Translations under genes and position numbers: made by a program
Part shown: piece after piece, positions 11,226 through 23,592 of the stretch
Position numbering within the stretch: position 1 is the first letter of the stretch
How the letters are laid out: each line of letters opens with the position of its first letter
Source of the DNA: Allacma fusca
Taxonomy: Eukaryota; Arthropoda; Collembola; Symphypleona; Sminthuridae
Direction: 5' to 3'
DNA length: 64,000 nt
NCBI GenBank assembly: GCA_947179485.1
Contig: OX359247.1
Coordinates: 44,117,131 to 44,181,130, forward strand
The notes under the pieces: generated by a model
The model's database searches: none
What the model saw: only the letters and a program-made list of their open reading frames with translations
Told to the model about the DNA's origin: nothing

Positions 11226-12982
11226 AAATTTTTAATTAACGAGAACTGGCAAACTAGTCACAAATTCTTTGATGATCTGACCTTACATTTGTTTTGAAAG
11301 AAAGCATTCAATTAATGGAGAAAATGTATCACAGGCTCCTTTCTCAGAACAGCCCAGTAATTTCTTTTGTTTTTAGAAAACTCCAAATAAAAACGGACAT
11401 GACCAAACTCAAAATATGGCATTTGTATGTGCCCCAAGCTCAAACCCATTTGGAAGATCTTTGAAGATACATCTAGTAGAGAGAAAGTTTTAACTTGTAT
11501 CTCTCCCTTGGGACTCTGAACCACTGTCTCCAGCAAGGAACTTTTAACTTGCCCTAATCTTGTTCATACAAATGTAACATTTTCCTCGACATCTTTATAA
11601 AAATCTTTCCCTACTTTCTCCTTGCTTTTGTACCCCTGTATATTTTTTACTTTCGTAATTTATATAATACGTCAGTACATGTTTGCACAGGATCCCAGTT
11701 AGTTTGAGAACAACAAAAGAAAAAGGAAGGATAGACAATTTTATTTCCTTCAACACGAACAAATTCCCTTTCACTGGCAATTCAATGACTTTCCCTGTCT
11801 CGTTCTCCTTGTCCCAGCCTTTTGGCATGGATCGGGTCCATATGGCCAAATTTGTTTCTGAGCAGCTTACATTTTGTAATCTTATCCTAAAAGATTCAAC
11901 TTTCTCTGTCGGAGACACGGTAAAAAAATTTCTGGAGAAAGTGCTTCTCTCCCATTATCCCTATTTTTGACGTGGGTTGGGCTTTTAAGGAAATTCTCTC
12001 AGATATTAATCCTTTGATGGAGAAACTCTGCTTTCACTGCAAGAAAAAAAAACTTGATGTTTTCTCCCCGGTTCCGTATGTAAAGATTTTTTTTTCTAGT
12101 AAAGATCTCTTTTACAATCTAGTTAAAAAATGTAAGTGAAAGTTTTAGACAAATTTTTGGGAAACTAAACAATTTGTTAGCATTTATATTTAAAATTGAT
12201 CTTTTTAAACAATAGAATTAATTTCGAATTGAATTGTCCTCTTGAAAGTTTTGTTCTGTGCTCAGACCCTTGTCTAATAAAGTTTCTTTCTGCCAGAAAT
12301 TTTTACTTGAAACTTTAAATGTCAAGTATGAAAGTTTTGTTAGGTTTGAAAGCACTAATTGTAAAAACATTGATTTCCTGACCTGAATGGGGGGAATTTT
12401 GCGGTGAAAGTTGGAGAAAGGCAGAGTTTGGAAAAAGAGAAGTGAAAGTGTTACAACTGGAATAGGAGTATTTATGAAGCTTAGAAAATCCCTGAAACTA
12501 TGCTGTCCTTTACGTTGATTCCATGGGAAACATAAACAATGCTTAGCAATAATTGGGGCTGGGAAGGCGTAAATTTAAAAGAGAATTTCCAAAGTCTGGA
12601 GAATTGTTTCCTCCTCTCCACTGCAGTAGGATTTTTCCTTCTGCTCTATTGTGTATTATTATAGCATTGTAAATCCGTTTATTATCCTACGTCTCTATTT
12701 CCAACCATGTGAATACAAAAGTGAGAGTTAGCTTTCCCCACCAAATTTCCCCGTCAGTGTTCAAGTTACAAAATGAGGGTCTAATTGTGTGCAGGAAATA
12801 AAAGCGTTTACAGAAATAGGATACATTGGAACGAATTGCTTTGAAGCACCTAGGGAGGGAGAAAGGCAGCTGGAGGAGTCATTGTCATTGAGAAGGGGTA
12901 TTACCAGATAGATTCTGTTTGTATTCATGCACAGAATCGTTGGGTGGATTTTATTTGTGCAAGACCCAAAATTTTCTCTTAC
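11226..12982. other. Unassigned non-coding sequence
   Basis: Open frames on both strands at 11,595-11,970 overlap each other and are probably chance. Isolated GTGAAAGT motifs lie at about 12,133 and 12,401-12,450. No supported gene. Confidence 0.4.
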
Positions 12983-12990
12983 TTGCTCAC

Positions 12991-13070
12991 CTCCTTCCGT
13001 CTCTGTCGCACTTGGGCTGAAAGACTGCTTTCTCCGATCTCGCAGATATTTCTGTGGCTTTCTGTATAGT
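12991..13070 (-). CDS. Candidate minus-strand internal exon (80 or 88 nt)
   Basis: On the minus strand a very strong acceptor, a CT-rich tract ending CCCTCCACAG, precedes 80 nt. The segment ends at a GTGAGC donor (12,985-12,990), with a second GTAAGA donor 8 nt farther on (12,977-12,982). All three frames are open over the 80 nt, so the frame cannot be fixed from sequence. One reads LYRKPQKYLRDRRKQSF and another NICEIGESSLSAQVRQRR. The splice sites are the best of the minus-strand candidates. The CT tract is also a simple repeat (GA-rich on the plus strand), which weakens the case. Confidence 0.28.
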
Positions 13071-14325
13071 CTGTGGAGGGAGAGAGAGCGAGAGACGGAG
13101 ACATGAGAAACAAGTATAATTTATTGTTCACATAAATTATCAAACCCCTGGAAAATTTTCTGGTCGATGGAGGAAATGACGCAGGACAAATCTCACAGTG
13201 GCTTTCTCCACTGGTGTTTTAACTTTCCACGTGTTCCCACGTTTTCTTCTTGTGTGTTTACTCAACCGAAGTCTTTCCTAGTGATAATTAACTATTTTTT
13301 TGACTTTCCCCAACTTTCCCCTCAAGTTTGAACTACTTTCCGAAATTTGTGTCCTTACTTTTGACAAGTTTTCAAAATTGAATTCTTCCCTTGACAGTTC
13401 TGGAGAACTGCTTTATTTATTGCATTTGTATTTTTGTGTATTTTCTTTTTTGAATGACCATGTTCTTAAATTTTGAACTTTCACCAGTTTGAGTTTCAAA
13501 ACGAATTTCCTAACTTTCACATGTTTTTTTAACTTTCTCCTTTACCTTATACTTACTTTTATCCTTTAATTTGAAGTTTGCTGACTTTAACTGACTTTAA
13601 CTGACTTTCTAATTTTAAATTTTGAAGGTTTTTAAATTAGGCCCTATAAGAATTTCCATGCAGCTCCTTTAGGTCTCGATTCCCTAGAAAAAAGATGCAA
13701 GGTTTTAGTTGTGTTTAATTGTAAGGTAATTTTTTAAAAATAGTCAATTCAATGTCAAACGATGAGTGATGGGTTTTCAGTATACCTGCAGATTTTCTGT
13801 ATACATTTCTGCAATTCATGTCGGTAAAGGGGGTTCAATAAACCCGCAATTCTTAGCGAGTCATTTATAATTGGAGCTCTCCTTTATGCTCAAACCTATT
13901 TATTCAAGTGTCGATGAATTCTGGAGGAAATTGATGTAATGCTAAGTCAGGCATTTATTTATACACAGGGAGCCCGCATTGCATTCCGTATGAGACACTG
14001 TGAGCCAGAAAGCTCAGATAGAGACAAAAGATTGGAAGATTACATTTGTAAACAAACGTCATTTAATTAGTCCGTACGTAACTTTCACAATTAAGGATTA
14101 CGTGTGATTGGCGCTTCTTATTCTTGACATAGTCGAAATAGGAAATAATTGGAAAATTAAATCTTCCGACTTCCTCATTCTTCTCCTCCAGTTCTATCTT
14201 CCAATTTAACCTAAATTCTCTTCCAATTTCGATCACGTCTTAATTTACTGTTTCCCCTTTACTTTCCAACCTTTCCCCAAAAAATTGTCCTATTTAGAGA
14301 ATTTTCGTTTCTTTTAATGTACTTC
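13071..14325. other. Unassigned non-coding sequence
   Basis: It includes a GAGAGAGCGAGAG simple repeat at 13,080-13,096 and CTTTCACC/CTTTCCCC motifs at about 13,300-13,610, a diffuse minus-strand version of the GAAAGT family. No exon can be supported. Confidence 0.4.
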
Positions 14326-14327
14326 TT

Positions 14328-14585
14328 CTAGCACTTCCACAAATTCTCTGCTTGCTTTGTTCGTCGTGTACTTTCACCTACTTTTTACTTTTGCATAATG
14401 TCTTCCCTTTTTGAACATTTCCTACAGATTTTTAGTACATTTTCTCTTGAACTTTCACCGACTTTCCCTTCCACTTTCACCAACTTTCTCCTGATCTTTC
14501 ACCGACTTTCCCCTCCACTTTCACCAACTTTCTCCTGAGCTTTCACCTAATTTCATCGGCACTTCATTCAACTTTCACCTCTTGT
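14328..14585 (-). repeat. CTTTCACC / CTTTCTCC cluster (reverse GAAAGT family)
   Basis: ACTTTCACC, CTTTCTCC and CTTTCCCC units alternate at 10-25 bp spacing. This is the reverse complement of the cluster at 11,044-11,225. Confidence 0.75.
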
Positions 14586-17500
14586 GGACTTCGTCCGGAT
14601 TTTCTACTTTTGTCTTCTACACACTCATGAGCTTTCTTCAAGTTTGCCATATTTCTCTTCAATAATCATCCTGATTTCTAAAAAATCATCTACTTTCTCC
14701 AAACCTTCCATTCCCACTCCTACGTCCTTCTGCAGTACGTTCGAATTTGCACTCCCTTCCTCCATCACCTTTATCAATTGGTTTCAATCCTACTTGTAAC
14801 AATTGCCGTCAATTTTCACACCTCTAGCTTTCCTCCCTGACAAATTCCTCATCAAAGTCTTCCCGCTGGTTTTCAATTCATGAGACAAAGCAGACCATTA
14901 TGTATTCACTCTGAGGGAAATTTTCCCGACACTGAAAGGCCCTTTGTTTTTTTTACATGGTGTCGCAAAAGCTTTTGAACATGTTAGAATATTAGTCGGG
15001 TTGAGTGAGCCAGTTCAGATTTAATTTTTGTCGGGAGAAAGCATTAAAATTAATACCTTCAGCCGAGCCCTCTCCCCCCATATTTGAAGGCAGTGAGCCT
15101 TGAATGGAGCCCGCATGTGAAAATCCTAATATGTCTGGAGAAAGCAGTAAAAGTTGAAATGCTTGTGAAGTATGCGCTTGATTAAACTCACAAGACACTC
15201 AAGACTCTCGTAATCTGGCTCTATCGTCAAGGCTTTATGCTCCCTCCAAGTACAATGTCTCTGGATGGGAGTTATACATTTGAATTGGCTTCTGCAGTTT
15301 TGTTGCTAAACTTTCGCATCGTTTACTGCAACAGGGGCATACTATAGCTTTTTGATCCCATTCCTGGAAAGGTCATCCGCTCAGAGGCTCAGGCTCCAAG
15401 GATTTAAGCCCAGATTACCAATAAGATCAACAATAATAATTCTTTATAGAGGAAAATTAAAATTCAGCAAAAATTGTAGGCAGAACAATCCCAGGAATTT
15501 TATTGCAAAAATGTTTTTAAATCCTTGGCAAAATTTCCTGTTTTTGTTTAGCCCCCGTAATGCTTTCATTTATGAAAAATACTTTTTTATAAACTCAGCC
15601 CAGGCAAATAGAAACACAAAAGGAACACCATTGAGTTGAGGGAAGCTCAAAGTTCCAAAAAATGCTTTTCCATTTCAAGAGATGGCGCCAGCAACCCTTT
15701 CCCTTTTAATAACTTCCCACTGATTGGCTCCCTCATTTAATGGAACACGTTGAGCTTTATGAGAGATAATTAACCCCAGAAGCTAAAGCTGTCTTCTAAA
15801 TTGCTGAGTAGACTGGAAATTCTTCCATCCATAAATACTCGTGCTTATACATACGTATTTGTACATATACATAGATATGTAGCTGACATGTAGTCACATA
15901 GGATATTGGAATTCCAACTGGGGAAGGGCGGATGGGAAAAAATAAGAATCCCCATCCGCTCACTCACACTGCCCTTGTCCAAGTTTGATAAATTTATGAG
16001 GATCCCATGACTTTCTCCATGTTCCTCTGGAAAAGTTATTTTGCATGTAAGGACCCAGCAATTACATATTTCCTCTTCTCATCCTCCCTCAACGAATCTT
16101 TATGGGTCCGGACCCCTGGAAGAATTTCCATTACGTCAGGGAAGCCCTAGTGCTTTCTCCTTCATCTCTTCCCACACAGTGCACTCCCAGTATACAGGAC
16201 CCTCTTAAAAAAAACTTTCTCCAACCTTCCCCTTATTTAAACCCAAGCCATTGTAAAACTACCCTAGGAAATTTTCCTCCCAAAAATACTTCAGGATCCA
16301 AAACTGTGTTTTTTTTTATTTAGGTCAGCTGATATAATCAATGCCAACTGTATTTTTCAAAGAGGGTCATTTGTCTCATGTGCATATTTGCATCCTTGGA
16401 TTTAGAAAATCAATGCATCCTCAGGATATTTGAATGGATTCAATTTCGCTGGGAATTTTGTATCAACTTGCCCCAAAACATGGTTTTCTTCCCAAAGGTT
16501 TTCTCCCATAAAACGCAAATTGGTTTTGTAATGAGATTACGTAAAAATTTACCAGATTTTTCAAATTCAAGCCAGAGGCAGAGGCTTAATCGGTACAATT
16601 GAATTAATTACTTGAAAAATGCTGGGAATTTAAAGTTGAAATTAAATTAGCTGGAAAATTAGGAAGTTTCTGGGGATTATTTAACAAAATGATATTTTGT
16701 TTGTGTTTTCATGTATTTACCCCGGGGCTGCTCCTGACTCTGGTTTTCAACTGTGACTATACCCTTCTTGCCCATTACATTTGGAACCATCAGGTAAGAG
16801 CATGTATTTTTTTCTGAGATTTTCTCTAAGTTTTTTGACAGTCTGGAGGAACGTATGTACATAGCTCTGGTCCAATGGAGGAAGGTAATCTCCGGGGAAC
16901 TTTTCCCCAACGTGTTAGCACCAGACATTACACTCACAATGGACGTCCCTGGACGGAATTGCATGTCACAGTAGTGTCAAGAGGCCTGTGACAGTTGTAG
17001 TTGTAAGGATGTGAAAGCATTCTCAAAGTTGGGATCATTTACGGGAGGGAAAAAAATTACAAAAGTTTTCTCCTTTTGGGGTGACACTAATTAGTGGACG
17101 TAGCCCTAGCCCTATGTACATAAATGCAATCTATATTCTCATTAATACTTTTCTGGGCTAAGAAGCCATACTAAGCGTATGGGGACGTGCGGAAAGGAAA
17201 TTACAATTAATTCCACTGAAACTGCCCTCAGACACGGAAATAAATAAAGGGGAAAATATTTGGGAAATTGTTAAAAAAAAATCGTGGAAAAAATATTCTT
17301 AACCCACAGGACAGACATTTACCCTCAGAGGAAAAGTTACTGGTTGGATGTAACCTCAGAGAAAATTTTCGTCTCGAAAAATATGGCCCTTGTTATGTTT
17401 GTATCTTCCTTTTGGGCAAGTTTTTTTTAATCATGAGCTTATCCAATTTCCTATCAATAGTACTAGCAAAAAAAAATTTTACACTTGTCAAAACAGCCCA

Positions 17501-18469
17501 GAAAAAAATTGTTCATGTTTCTGGATATGTACGTGTCTATTGGAAACATATGTATGTGGTTTTGCAAAGCAATTTATTTTCTTGTGGATTTTGTGCGTAT
17601 CTATTGTATAAGTAAAAAAAAATAGAAAAAAATAAAAGAGGGAATGAGTTAAGAAGGGAAGTTGTCGGGGAGAAGTAACAAATTGATATTGGAAGGCGTG
17701 GGAACTGAGATGGGTAAACAAGAAATACATTTCATTGGTTGCGGCGTTGATGGATTTATTTTTAACAACTGTGGCCCCTTCCCATATGTAAACCCATAAG
17801 AACTATAGGGGTTTTTAGGCCTATGCTTCAGATTTACTGGTAGACTTGGATATCAGGAAAAGAAATATCGAACGGCGTCCAAGTCTTGCATAAATTTTAA
17901 TTAAGGTCGGGGAAAGATATTTATTGGGCTAGAAATGATCCTGGGGATGTACATACATACATCCTCCGTATGTACGTAATGGAAAGGAGGCAGAGGACTG
18001 TCAAGTTGACTTATTTTGATCTGGCGCCAAATTATGAATACCACCCTGAATGAGTAGGTATTTTGGTATTTGAGTGATTAAAGCATTGACTGTGACTCCT
18101 CAAGTGAGGGGAATGGAGGCGCCAGAAGATTCACCTCAGTTAACGGCACAGTGTGAGAGATTTGGAAGTGATAGGATCGGATTGGCTCATGTGCATAATT
18201 TGCTTCATCCGTGCCTGCACACACGTGTATGTACGGTCTAGAGGAATCCACATCTGTCAGTACTGCCCACCTTCCTCACAATTTTCGACTTGTCTCTCTG
18301 ATTGACTCCATCCATCTTAAATAAGGGGTTTTAACTTGGAATTTATTTTGAACAGCTTATCGCCACTCCTATAGCATTCTCAACTGCAATTTGAGATTCC
18401 TTTGAAGAGTCATATTGAACACGGTCAGGCGTACGTAAATGTGACAACCCACGTACCTGCGGTAAAATG
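14586..18469. other. Unassigned sequence, about 3.9 kb
   Basis: No recognised gene or element. A CAG/GTAAGA plus-strand donor-like site lies at about 16,793, with an open frame upstream on that strand and a competing minus-strand frame (16,677-16,964). ACATAC microsatellite segments lie near 15,850 and 17,947. Frames at 17,268-17,730 are AT-rich chance frames. Confidence 0.35.
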
Positions 18470-19480
18470 GTTGATGCTCCTGTTTAGCTAGTACTCAAAT
18501 GGTGCCAAAAATTTGCTGGGTTCCTATTTAGCTGGTGCTAAACAGGTGCTAAAATTTAACTCAACTGTAAGCTGGTAGTTACACTCAGATGAACTGGTAC
18601 AAAACTAATAGTTACATTCCCATCGGCTGACACAAAACAGCCGATAACATTTAAATAACCCGGCAATAAACGGGTACCAAAATTAAAATGGAATGGGATG
18701 AAACACGTACCAAAATTACAATGAAATTTCACAACGCATTTACAACTTCTAACTTCAAATGTTACAAAACAAATACAAAATTACAATATGAAATGGAACG
18801 AAACAGGTACCAAGATTCAAATGAACTGGTATCTACTAAACAGGTACCAATTTGAAAAGGAAATGGTACAGAAAAGGTTTCAAAACTAAAATGAAACAAA
18901 ATTAAATTTTAGAAAACTGGTACCAATTAAATTATGAAAGGGTACAAAACAGGTACCAATTAAATTATGAAAGGGTACAAAACAAGTACCAATTAAATTA
19001 TGAAAGGGTACAAAACAAGTACCAATTCTAAAATTAAATTTTACAAAACTGGTACCCAATAAATAAGAAGTGATACAAAACTGGTACCCAATAAATAAGA
19101 AGTGATACAAAACTGGTACCCATTAAATAAGAAATGGTACAAAACAGGCACCAGTTCTAAAATTAAATTTTACAAAATAGATGCCGATTAAATATTAAAT
19201 GGTACAAAACCGGTACTAATTCTAAAATTAAATTTTACAAAACAAGTATTAATTAAAATATTAAAGGGTACAAAACAGGTACCAATATTAAATTACAATG
19301 GTACAAAACAATACCAAAATAAAAATGCAATTGTATGAAACACGTACCAAAAAAAACAAAATTTTACGAAACATGTACCAGTACTAAATTAAAATGGTAC
19401 AAAACAGGTACCAAAAACAAATTTAAATAATAAACAGGTACTAAAACGAAATTGCAATTCTACAAACCAGCTATGCACCA
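18470..19480. repeat. GGTACC-rich degenerate array with a 33-bp core
   Basis: Units of the form AAAACAGGTACCAATTAAAT recur. In the tight part, about 18,920-19,025, the period is 33 bp. A second local form (ACTGGTACCCAATAAATAAG) repeats at about 19,050-19,130. Outside these the units diverge but keep GGTAC and ACAAAAC. The periodic minus-strand frame at 18,886-19,110 is a by-product. Confidence 0.85.
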
Positions 19481-19520
19481 AAGGTTCAAAAGTGCTATTT
19501 AAAATCTAACAGAAGCAAAA

Positions 19521-19561
19521 ATGAGCCCAGTACGAATCCCGTCTGTCAACCAGAATCCCAG
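19521..19561 (+). CDS. Candidate alternative first coding exon (41 nt)
   Basis: An ATG with A at -3 begins 13 codons, MSPVRIPSVNQNP, ending at CCCAG/GTACGT, a good donor. It leaves two bases (AG) of a split codon, exactly as does the larger first exon at 23,126-23,592. The two could therefore splice to the same downstream exon at 35,979. There is no recognisable promoter just upstream, where the GGTACC array ends. The frame also stays open past the donor to 19,796, so this might be a chance frame. Low confidence. Confidence 0.2.
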
Positions 19562-19965
19562 GTACGTTCCCGAACTTGAGAATAGCCCTAGAGTAATTAG
19601 AAGCTTCAAGGTTGAGCATTCCCAGTTGATGCAAAGCGAGAAAGAAAAACAAATCCTTTTGTTTTTCGCTTCAGACTCTAATTATTATTGCTCCTTCGCT
19701 TCAATCCTTGTCTCGGTCATTGCAATCTTCCACCACCAAAGACCTTGGACTCCCATCAACCTTAATTATCCCTTCAAATGTACTGTCTCCATTTAATACT
19801 TTGCACATATACATACATATGCTAGCAAATTTAAGAAAAACATGTCTTAATTCCCAGTGTTAATTCCTATGCTCAAGCTGTTGAAACGCATTTTGAACTA
19901 TTATTTTAAGGGAATTATTTTACAGTACCTAGCCCAAAAAATTTTCGGGAGAATTTAATACTTAC
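19562..19965. other. Unassigned non-coding sequence
   Basis: A plus-strand frame stays open to 19,796. An ACATATACATACATATG microsatellite lies near 19,806. Nothing else is supported. Confidence 0.4.
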
Positions 19966-20020
19966 CCGGAAGACAATAATTGGGAACGTACGGTTCAAAA
20001 ATTTTGGGGTTGGCCTGATA
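19966..20020 (-). CDS. Candidate minus-strand internal exon (55 nt)
   Basis: On the minus strand a pyrimidine-rich acceptor (CGCCACTTTCATTAG) precedes an open frame of 18 codons, YQANPKIFEPYVPNYCLP. It ends at a consensus GG/GTAAGT donor (19,960-19,965). It starts on a codon boundary and leaves one base. The in-frame TAG lies inside the acceptor itself, so the frame opens exactly at the splice site. Length and openness are compatible with chance. No family is recognised. Confidence 0.25.
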
Positions 20021-21354
20021 CTAATGAAAGTGGCGGAGTTGGAGCAGGTGCAGAGTAATTAATTCTATTTATTCCACCTCAATTGATTTCGTTTAAAAAA
20101 AAGACGCATCTGTTGAAAAAGTGTGCAATTCTTATCAGGGAATGTTACAGGAAGTGCAAGATGTGAACTAAATTGTTCTTGTCAGAGGAGGCGTCCTTTC
20201 ATATTTATATAAATACATACATAATATTAACACATAGGCCTAAGCATATGCAAACACGCGAGAAACATAATTGTTAAAAAAATGGGTAATGTCAAGCCAT
20301 AAAACCTTTCTATCCCCTGTGGTGCAAATTTTCTATAAAATTTTTAAATAGTTTTTTTCCCAAATTTTTTTCTATTTTGTGTCATTATGAGCTTCATTTG
20401 AAATGTACATATTGACATACAATAGTTTGTCATAATTACATGTGTTGCAAAAAAAAATCAAGTGTTCCACTTGGCATGACTGACATTAAAAAAAAAGTTT
20501 ATTTTCCTCTTTCACAAACTCCCGGCCTTCAACCCTAAGAAAAATATTCACTCGCTCATATGTTTTAGGTTCAGTGTCAAAATCTGAGTTGATGTTTCGC
20601 AAAAATAAAATGAGTCACGAAAAAAATCCAAACCACACACGCACTAGAAATTTCTCTATAAATCGGACAAATCATTCTGAGAAAAATGTTTAATGGTTTT
20701 TGTCAAGGGAAAAAAAATTGTATCGGGTTTATTTTTGAATGTCCTTTTTTGAAGCCCTTCCAGGGAGTCAAAATTGGAAATGTCAATAAGGAGGAAGGAA
20801 ATTTCGTAGGTGGTATTTAAACGTGAGGAAAAGGGATCTCCATGCATTACCATTGGATTAGAATGTTTTGAGTATGCAAAAAGCTTGGAGAGATGATGAG
20901 GTGAGGAGTTTCTGGTGCTGTCTGATAATACCCGGGCCATGTGTGCTCCAGGGGTTTTCCTTGTATTTCTTGATACCTTGGGATCCGTTTGCCAAGAAAA
21001 TCCCTGTATGTAGATAATTATGCAATAAAGAGGATTTCTTGTGGTGAACTTCTCAGGACAAGGAGGATGAACGTATCATACGGAGTCAGGGGAAAATAAT
21101 GAGAGGTTGGGAGAGGATCAGTAGGCAAATGTATGTGTCTGCGTATACAGTGCGGCTCGTAATATTTTCTGGGATGTTAAGCATCGAGTGGGGGATGGTG
21201 TTTTTTATGTAGTGTTATTTAGAATCATCAGGAGGAGCAGTTACATTTTATTTCTTATTTTTCATCATAAGTTGAAGGACGGTTTGAAATTATTTGCTTC
21301 ATAGTTGTTTTTCTGAAGTTGAACAGTTTTTGCGCATTTATTTAGGCATTTTTT
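20021..21354. other. Unassigned non-coding sequence
   Basis: AT-rich unique sequence. The minus-strand frame at 20,656-20,940 has no recognisable domain. No element seen. Confidence 0.4.
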
Positions 21355-22090
21355 GAAATAAGGGTTTCAATCTTTGAAACACTACAATTTATATCGCTAT
21401 TTGAAATCGACCTTGCATCACAATTTGAAACCGGTATTACCTGGTAATTAGAATTCAATCTTGAATCGCAATTTAAAATCGAACTTGCATCGCAATTTAA
21501 AACCGATAATACATGGAAATTTGAAATCGATCTTGCATCGCAATTTAAAATCGATCTTGCATAGCAATTTAAAATCGAACTTGCATCGCAATTTAAAATC
21601 GAACTTGCATCGTAATTTAAAATCGATCTTGCATCCCAATTTAAAATCGATCTTGCATCGCAATTTAAAATCGATCTTGTATCGCAATTTAAAATAGATA
21701 TTGCATAGCAATTTAAAATCGAAGTTGTACCGCAATTTAAAATCGAACTTGCATAGCAATTCAAAATCGATCTTGCATCGCAATTTAAAACCGATAATAC
21801 ATGGAAATTTGAAAGTAACCTCGCATCTCCATTTGAATGCGATGATGGCTGATAATTTGAAACTAATGTTGCTTTCTAATTTGAAGGTGTTTATCGAAGC
21901 GCAATCTAAAATTGTTGTTGCATTAAAACTTGAAAGGAATATTGCGTGGAAATTTGAAGCTGATATTACATCAAAATTTAAAACTGATATCGTATCAAAA
22001 TTTGAAACTGATATTGCATCACAATTTAAAACTGATTTTACATTACAATTTGAAACTGAAGTTGCATCGCAATTTGAAATTGACTTTACA
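21355..22090. repeat. 24-bp tandem array (TTGCATCGCAATTTAAAATC)
   Basis: A 24-bp unit, TTGCATCGCAATTTAAAATC plus 4 nt, is regular from about 21,460 to 21,800 and degenerate to about 22,090. Because 24 is a multiple of three, frames stay open on both strands: 219 codons on the minus strand (21,448-22,107) and 155 on the plus (21,701-22,168). Both encode eight-residue periodic peptides and I do not call them genes. Confidence 0.93.
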
Positions 22091-22525
22091 AAGCAAATTA
22101 AAACCAATTTCCTACCCTATTTTCTACCAAATTTATACAATGAATTTTGCATAATATTTGTCAGTTAACCGGGTCAGTCACTAAGAGCAGACAATTTGCC
22201 TGGGAGGCTGTACACATAATGTTAAATTATTTTGGTTGCCTTTTCTTCATTGAGACCTCATATATGTTTATCGAGGTTCTCACATGAGATCGGGTATATT
22301 GTAATGCCCGTGAGAAATTCCTCCTGCTCTAGACTAATAGCTTAGAAGAGAATTACAAGAGCCGTATGTACATATTCTAAGCATATGCACAAAATGAGCA
22401 TGATTGGAGGAAGTTGAAAGAGGAAGATTGTACATGGTTAAATGTACTTTTTGAACTTAAGATATTGGAAGACTCGAGCCAATTCCAAGTCAGTGAGTGA
22501 GTGTACCTTTGGTTGAGAACCAACT
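22091..22525. other. Region upstream of the predicted promoter
   Basis: Unique sequence between the 24-bp array and the TATA box. CCAAT lies at 22,480-22,484 and a GTGAGTGAGTG run at about 22,494-22,504. No coding content is evident. Confidence 0.35.
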
Positions 22526-22559
22526 TATAATATTAAAACTGTGTTTTGCATCATTCAGT
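22526..22559 (+). promoter_or_regulatory. Predicted core promoter: TATA box plus TCAGT initiator
   Basis: TATAATATTAA begins at 22,526 and TTCAGTG has its A at 22,557, so the TATA box starts at -31 relative to the initiator A. TCAGT is the arthropod initiator core. A CCAAT motif lies about 75 bp upstream of the initiator. The predicted start gives a 569-nt leader to the ATG at 23,126. No downstream promoter element is obvious. Confidence 0.5.
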
Positions 22560-23125
22560 GAAATTTCGAACTAGTCACAACTTTTTGTGCTGATCCCTAA
22601 AGTGATTTTTTTACCCAGAAGTACTTAACGTTAAGCGGATTTTAATTTCCGGGGGAAAATAAGCATTTTTTTAAATTTCCCGCCCGAATCAATTACTTAC
22701 TTTACATCTTCCTCAATCCCTCAAAATCCAAATTCCCAAAAGCAGCTCAGCCTGAATTTACCAATTCCGGTCAAAATTTTGCCCCCAACTTTACAATCCC
22801 CTCATTTTTAAAAATTTATTTTTCTTTTTGCCCCAAATTTTTAAATAATTTTTTAGAATCATTTTGCGGGTGTCAATTTTTTTTGCAAATTAAATATTTC
22901 TCTACTGAAATAATCACAAGTTATGTTTTGAAGAAGCGCTTTTTCTCTTAACATTTTAAGGGAAAATCTGGCGTGAAAATTTTGACCTCGACGCCATTCA
23001 AAATTTAAAAGCATTTAAAAAATTTTGTAACTATTGAGGATCGTCTCCGCTCCAGAAAATTATCAAAGGGGTGTTATATTTTTAGGGGTAAATTTTACGT
23101 ATAAAAATTTAAAAGTGGGAGAATA
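22557..23125 (+). other. Predicted 5' leader of the 23,126 gene
   Basis: This 569-nt stretch contains only one ATG before the start codon, at 22,923. It opens a two-codon upstream frame (ATG TTT TGA). Such ATG depletion in AT-rich DNA fits a transcribed leader. A leader intron is possible, since acceptor-like ATATTTTTAG lies at about 23,076-23,085. Confidence 0.4.
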
Positions 23126-23592
23126 ATGTCAGACGAGGAGGAAGAAACAGTTGTGGTGAAAACTAGGACGGTGAAAAAAACTACGAAGACGAAGAGGGTC
23201 GTATTTCAGCAGCAAAGGGTGTCCAGTGTTGGAAGTTCTGGGAGCGAGCCGTCCACTCCCTCCGTGGTGATTACGAGTGTGGACGAGAGTGGGAATAACA
23301 CTCCGATAATTGTTGAGCCGGACGATGAGGACGACACGGAGACAATTAAGGACGGGGAAAGTGGTCAGAGTGAGGGGTCTAGCAATGCAATGGTTTTAAA
23401 AGACCCTGGAGGAGCCCTTATGGGGCAATTTAGACCCCAGCCAGGTATGAGCATGGTTTTTGGGGAGAGTCGCTCCAAATCTGAGTCGAGGCAGGAAGAG
23501 AAGCAAGTGATGAGCAAAAAAGGAGGAACCATCCGTTTACAGAGGAGCATCAGCATGAGACAGCAGCATCGATCTGCCCATGCAATGATCAG
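23126..23592 (+). CDS. First coding exon, acidic/basic N-terminal region, unknown protein
   Basis: It starts at an ATG with A at -3. The first 155 codons begin MSDEEEETVVVKT, then a Lys/Thr-rich basic stretch (residues 12-26), a Ser/Pro/Thr segment (30-60), an acidic run (about 65-80) and a Ser/Arg-rich basic end (QRSISMRQQHRS). The composition suggests a disordered, possibly phosphorylated cytoplasmic or cytoskeletal protein. No folded domain is recognised. GC content is well above the flanks. The exon is ended at ATCAG/GTTTTA because the open frame beyond becomes AT-rich and Phe/Leu-rich. The donor is weak. It leaves AG of a split codon. A predicted TATA/initiator promoter lies 569 bp upstream. 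Confidence 0.7.

Noticed and set aside
11595..11918. Minus-strand frame containing GILCKHVL, reminiscent of a SWIM zinc finger of MULE-type transposases
   Set aside because: The required upstream Cys-x-Cys is missing, no other transposase motif or terminal repeat is nearby, and the opposite strand is equally open.
16677..16964. CAG/GTAAGA donor on the plus strand and an overlapping 95-codon minus-strand frame
   Set aside because: The two readings conflict, neither has a convincing partner splice site, and neither product is recognised.
21448..22168. Long open frames on both strands (219 codons minus, 155 codons plus)
   Set aside because: They lie in a 24-bp tandem array. The period is a multiple of three, so stops are excluded in several frames at once, and the peptides are simple eight-residue repeats.
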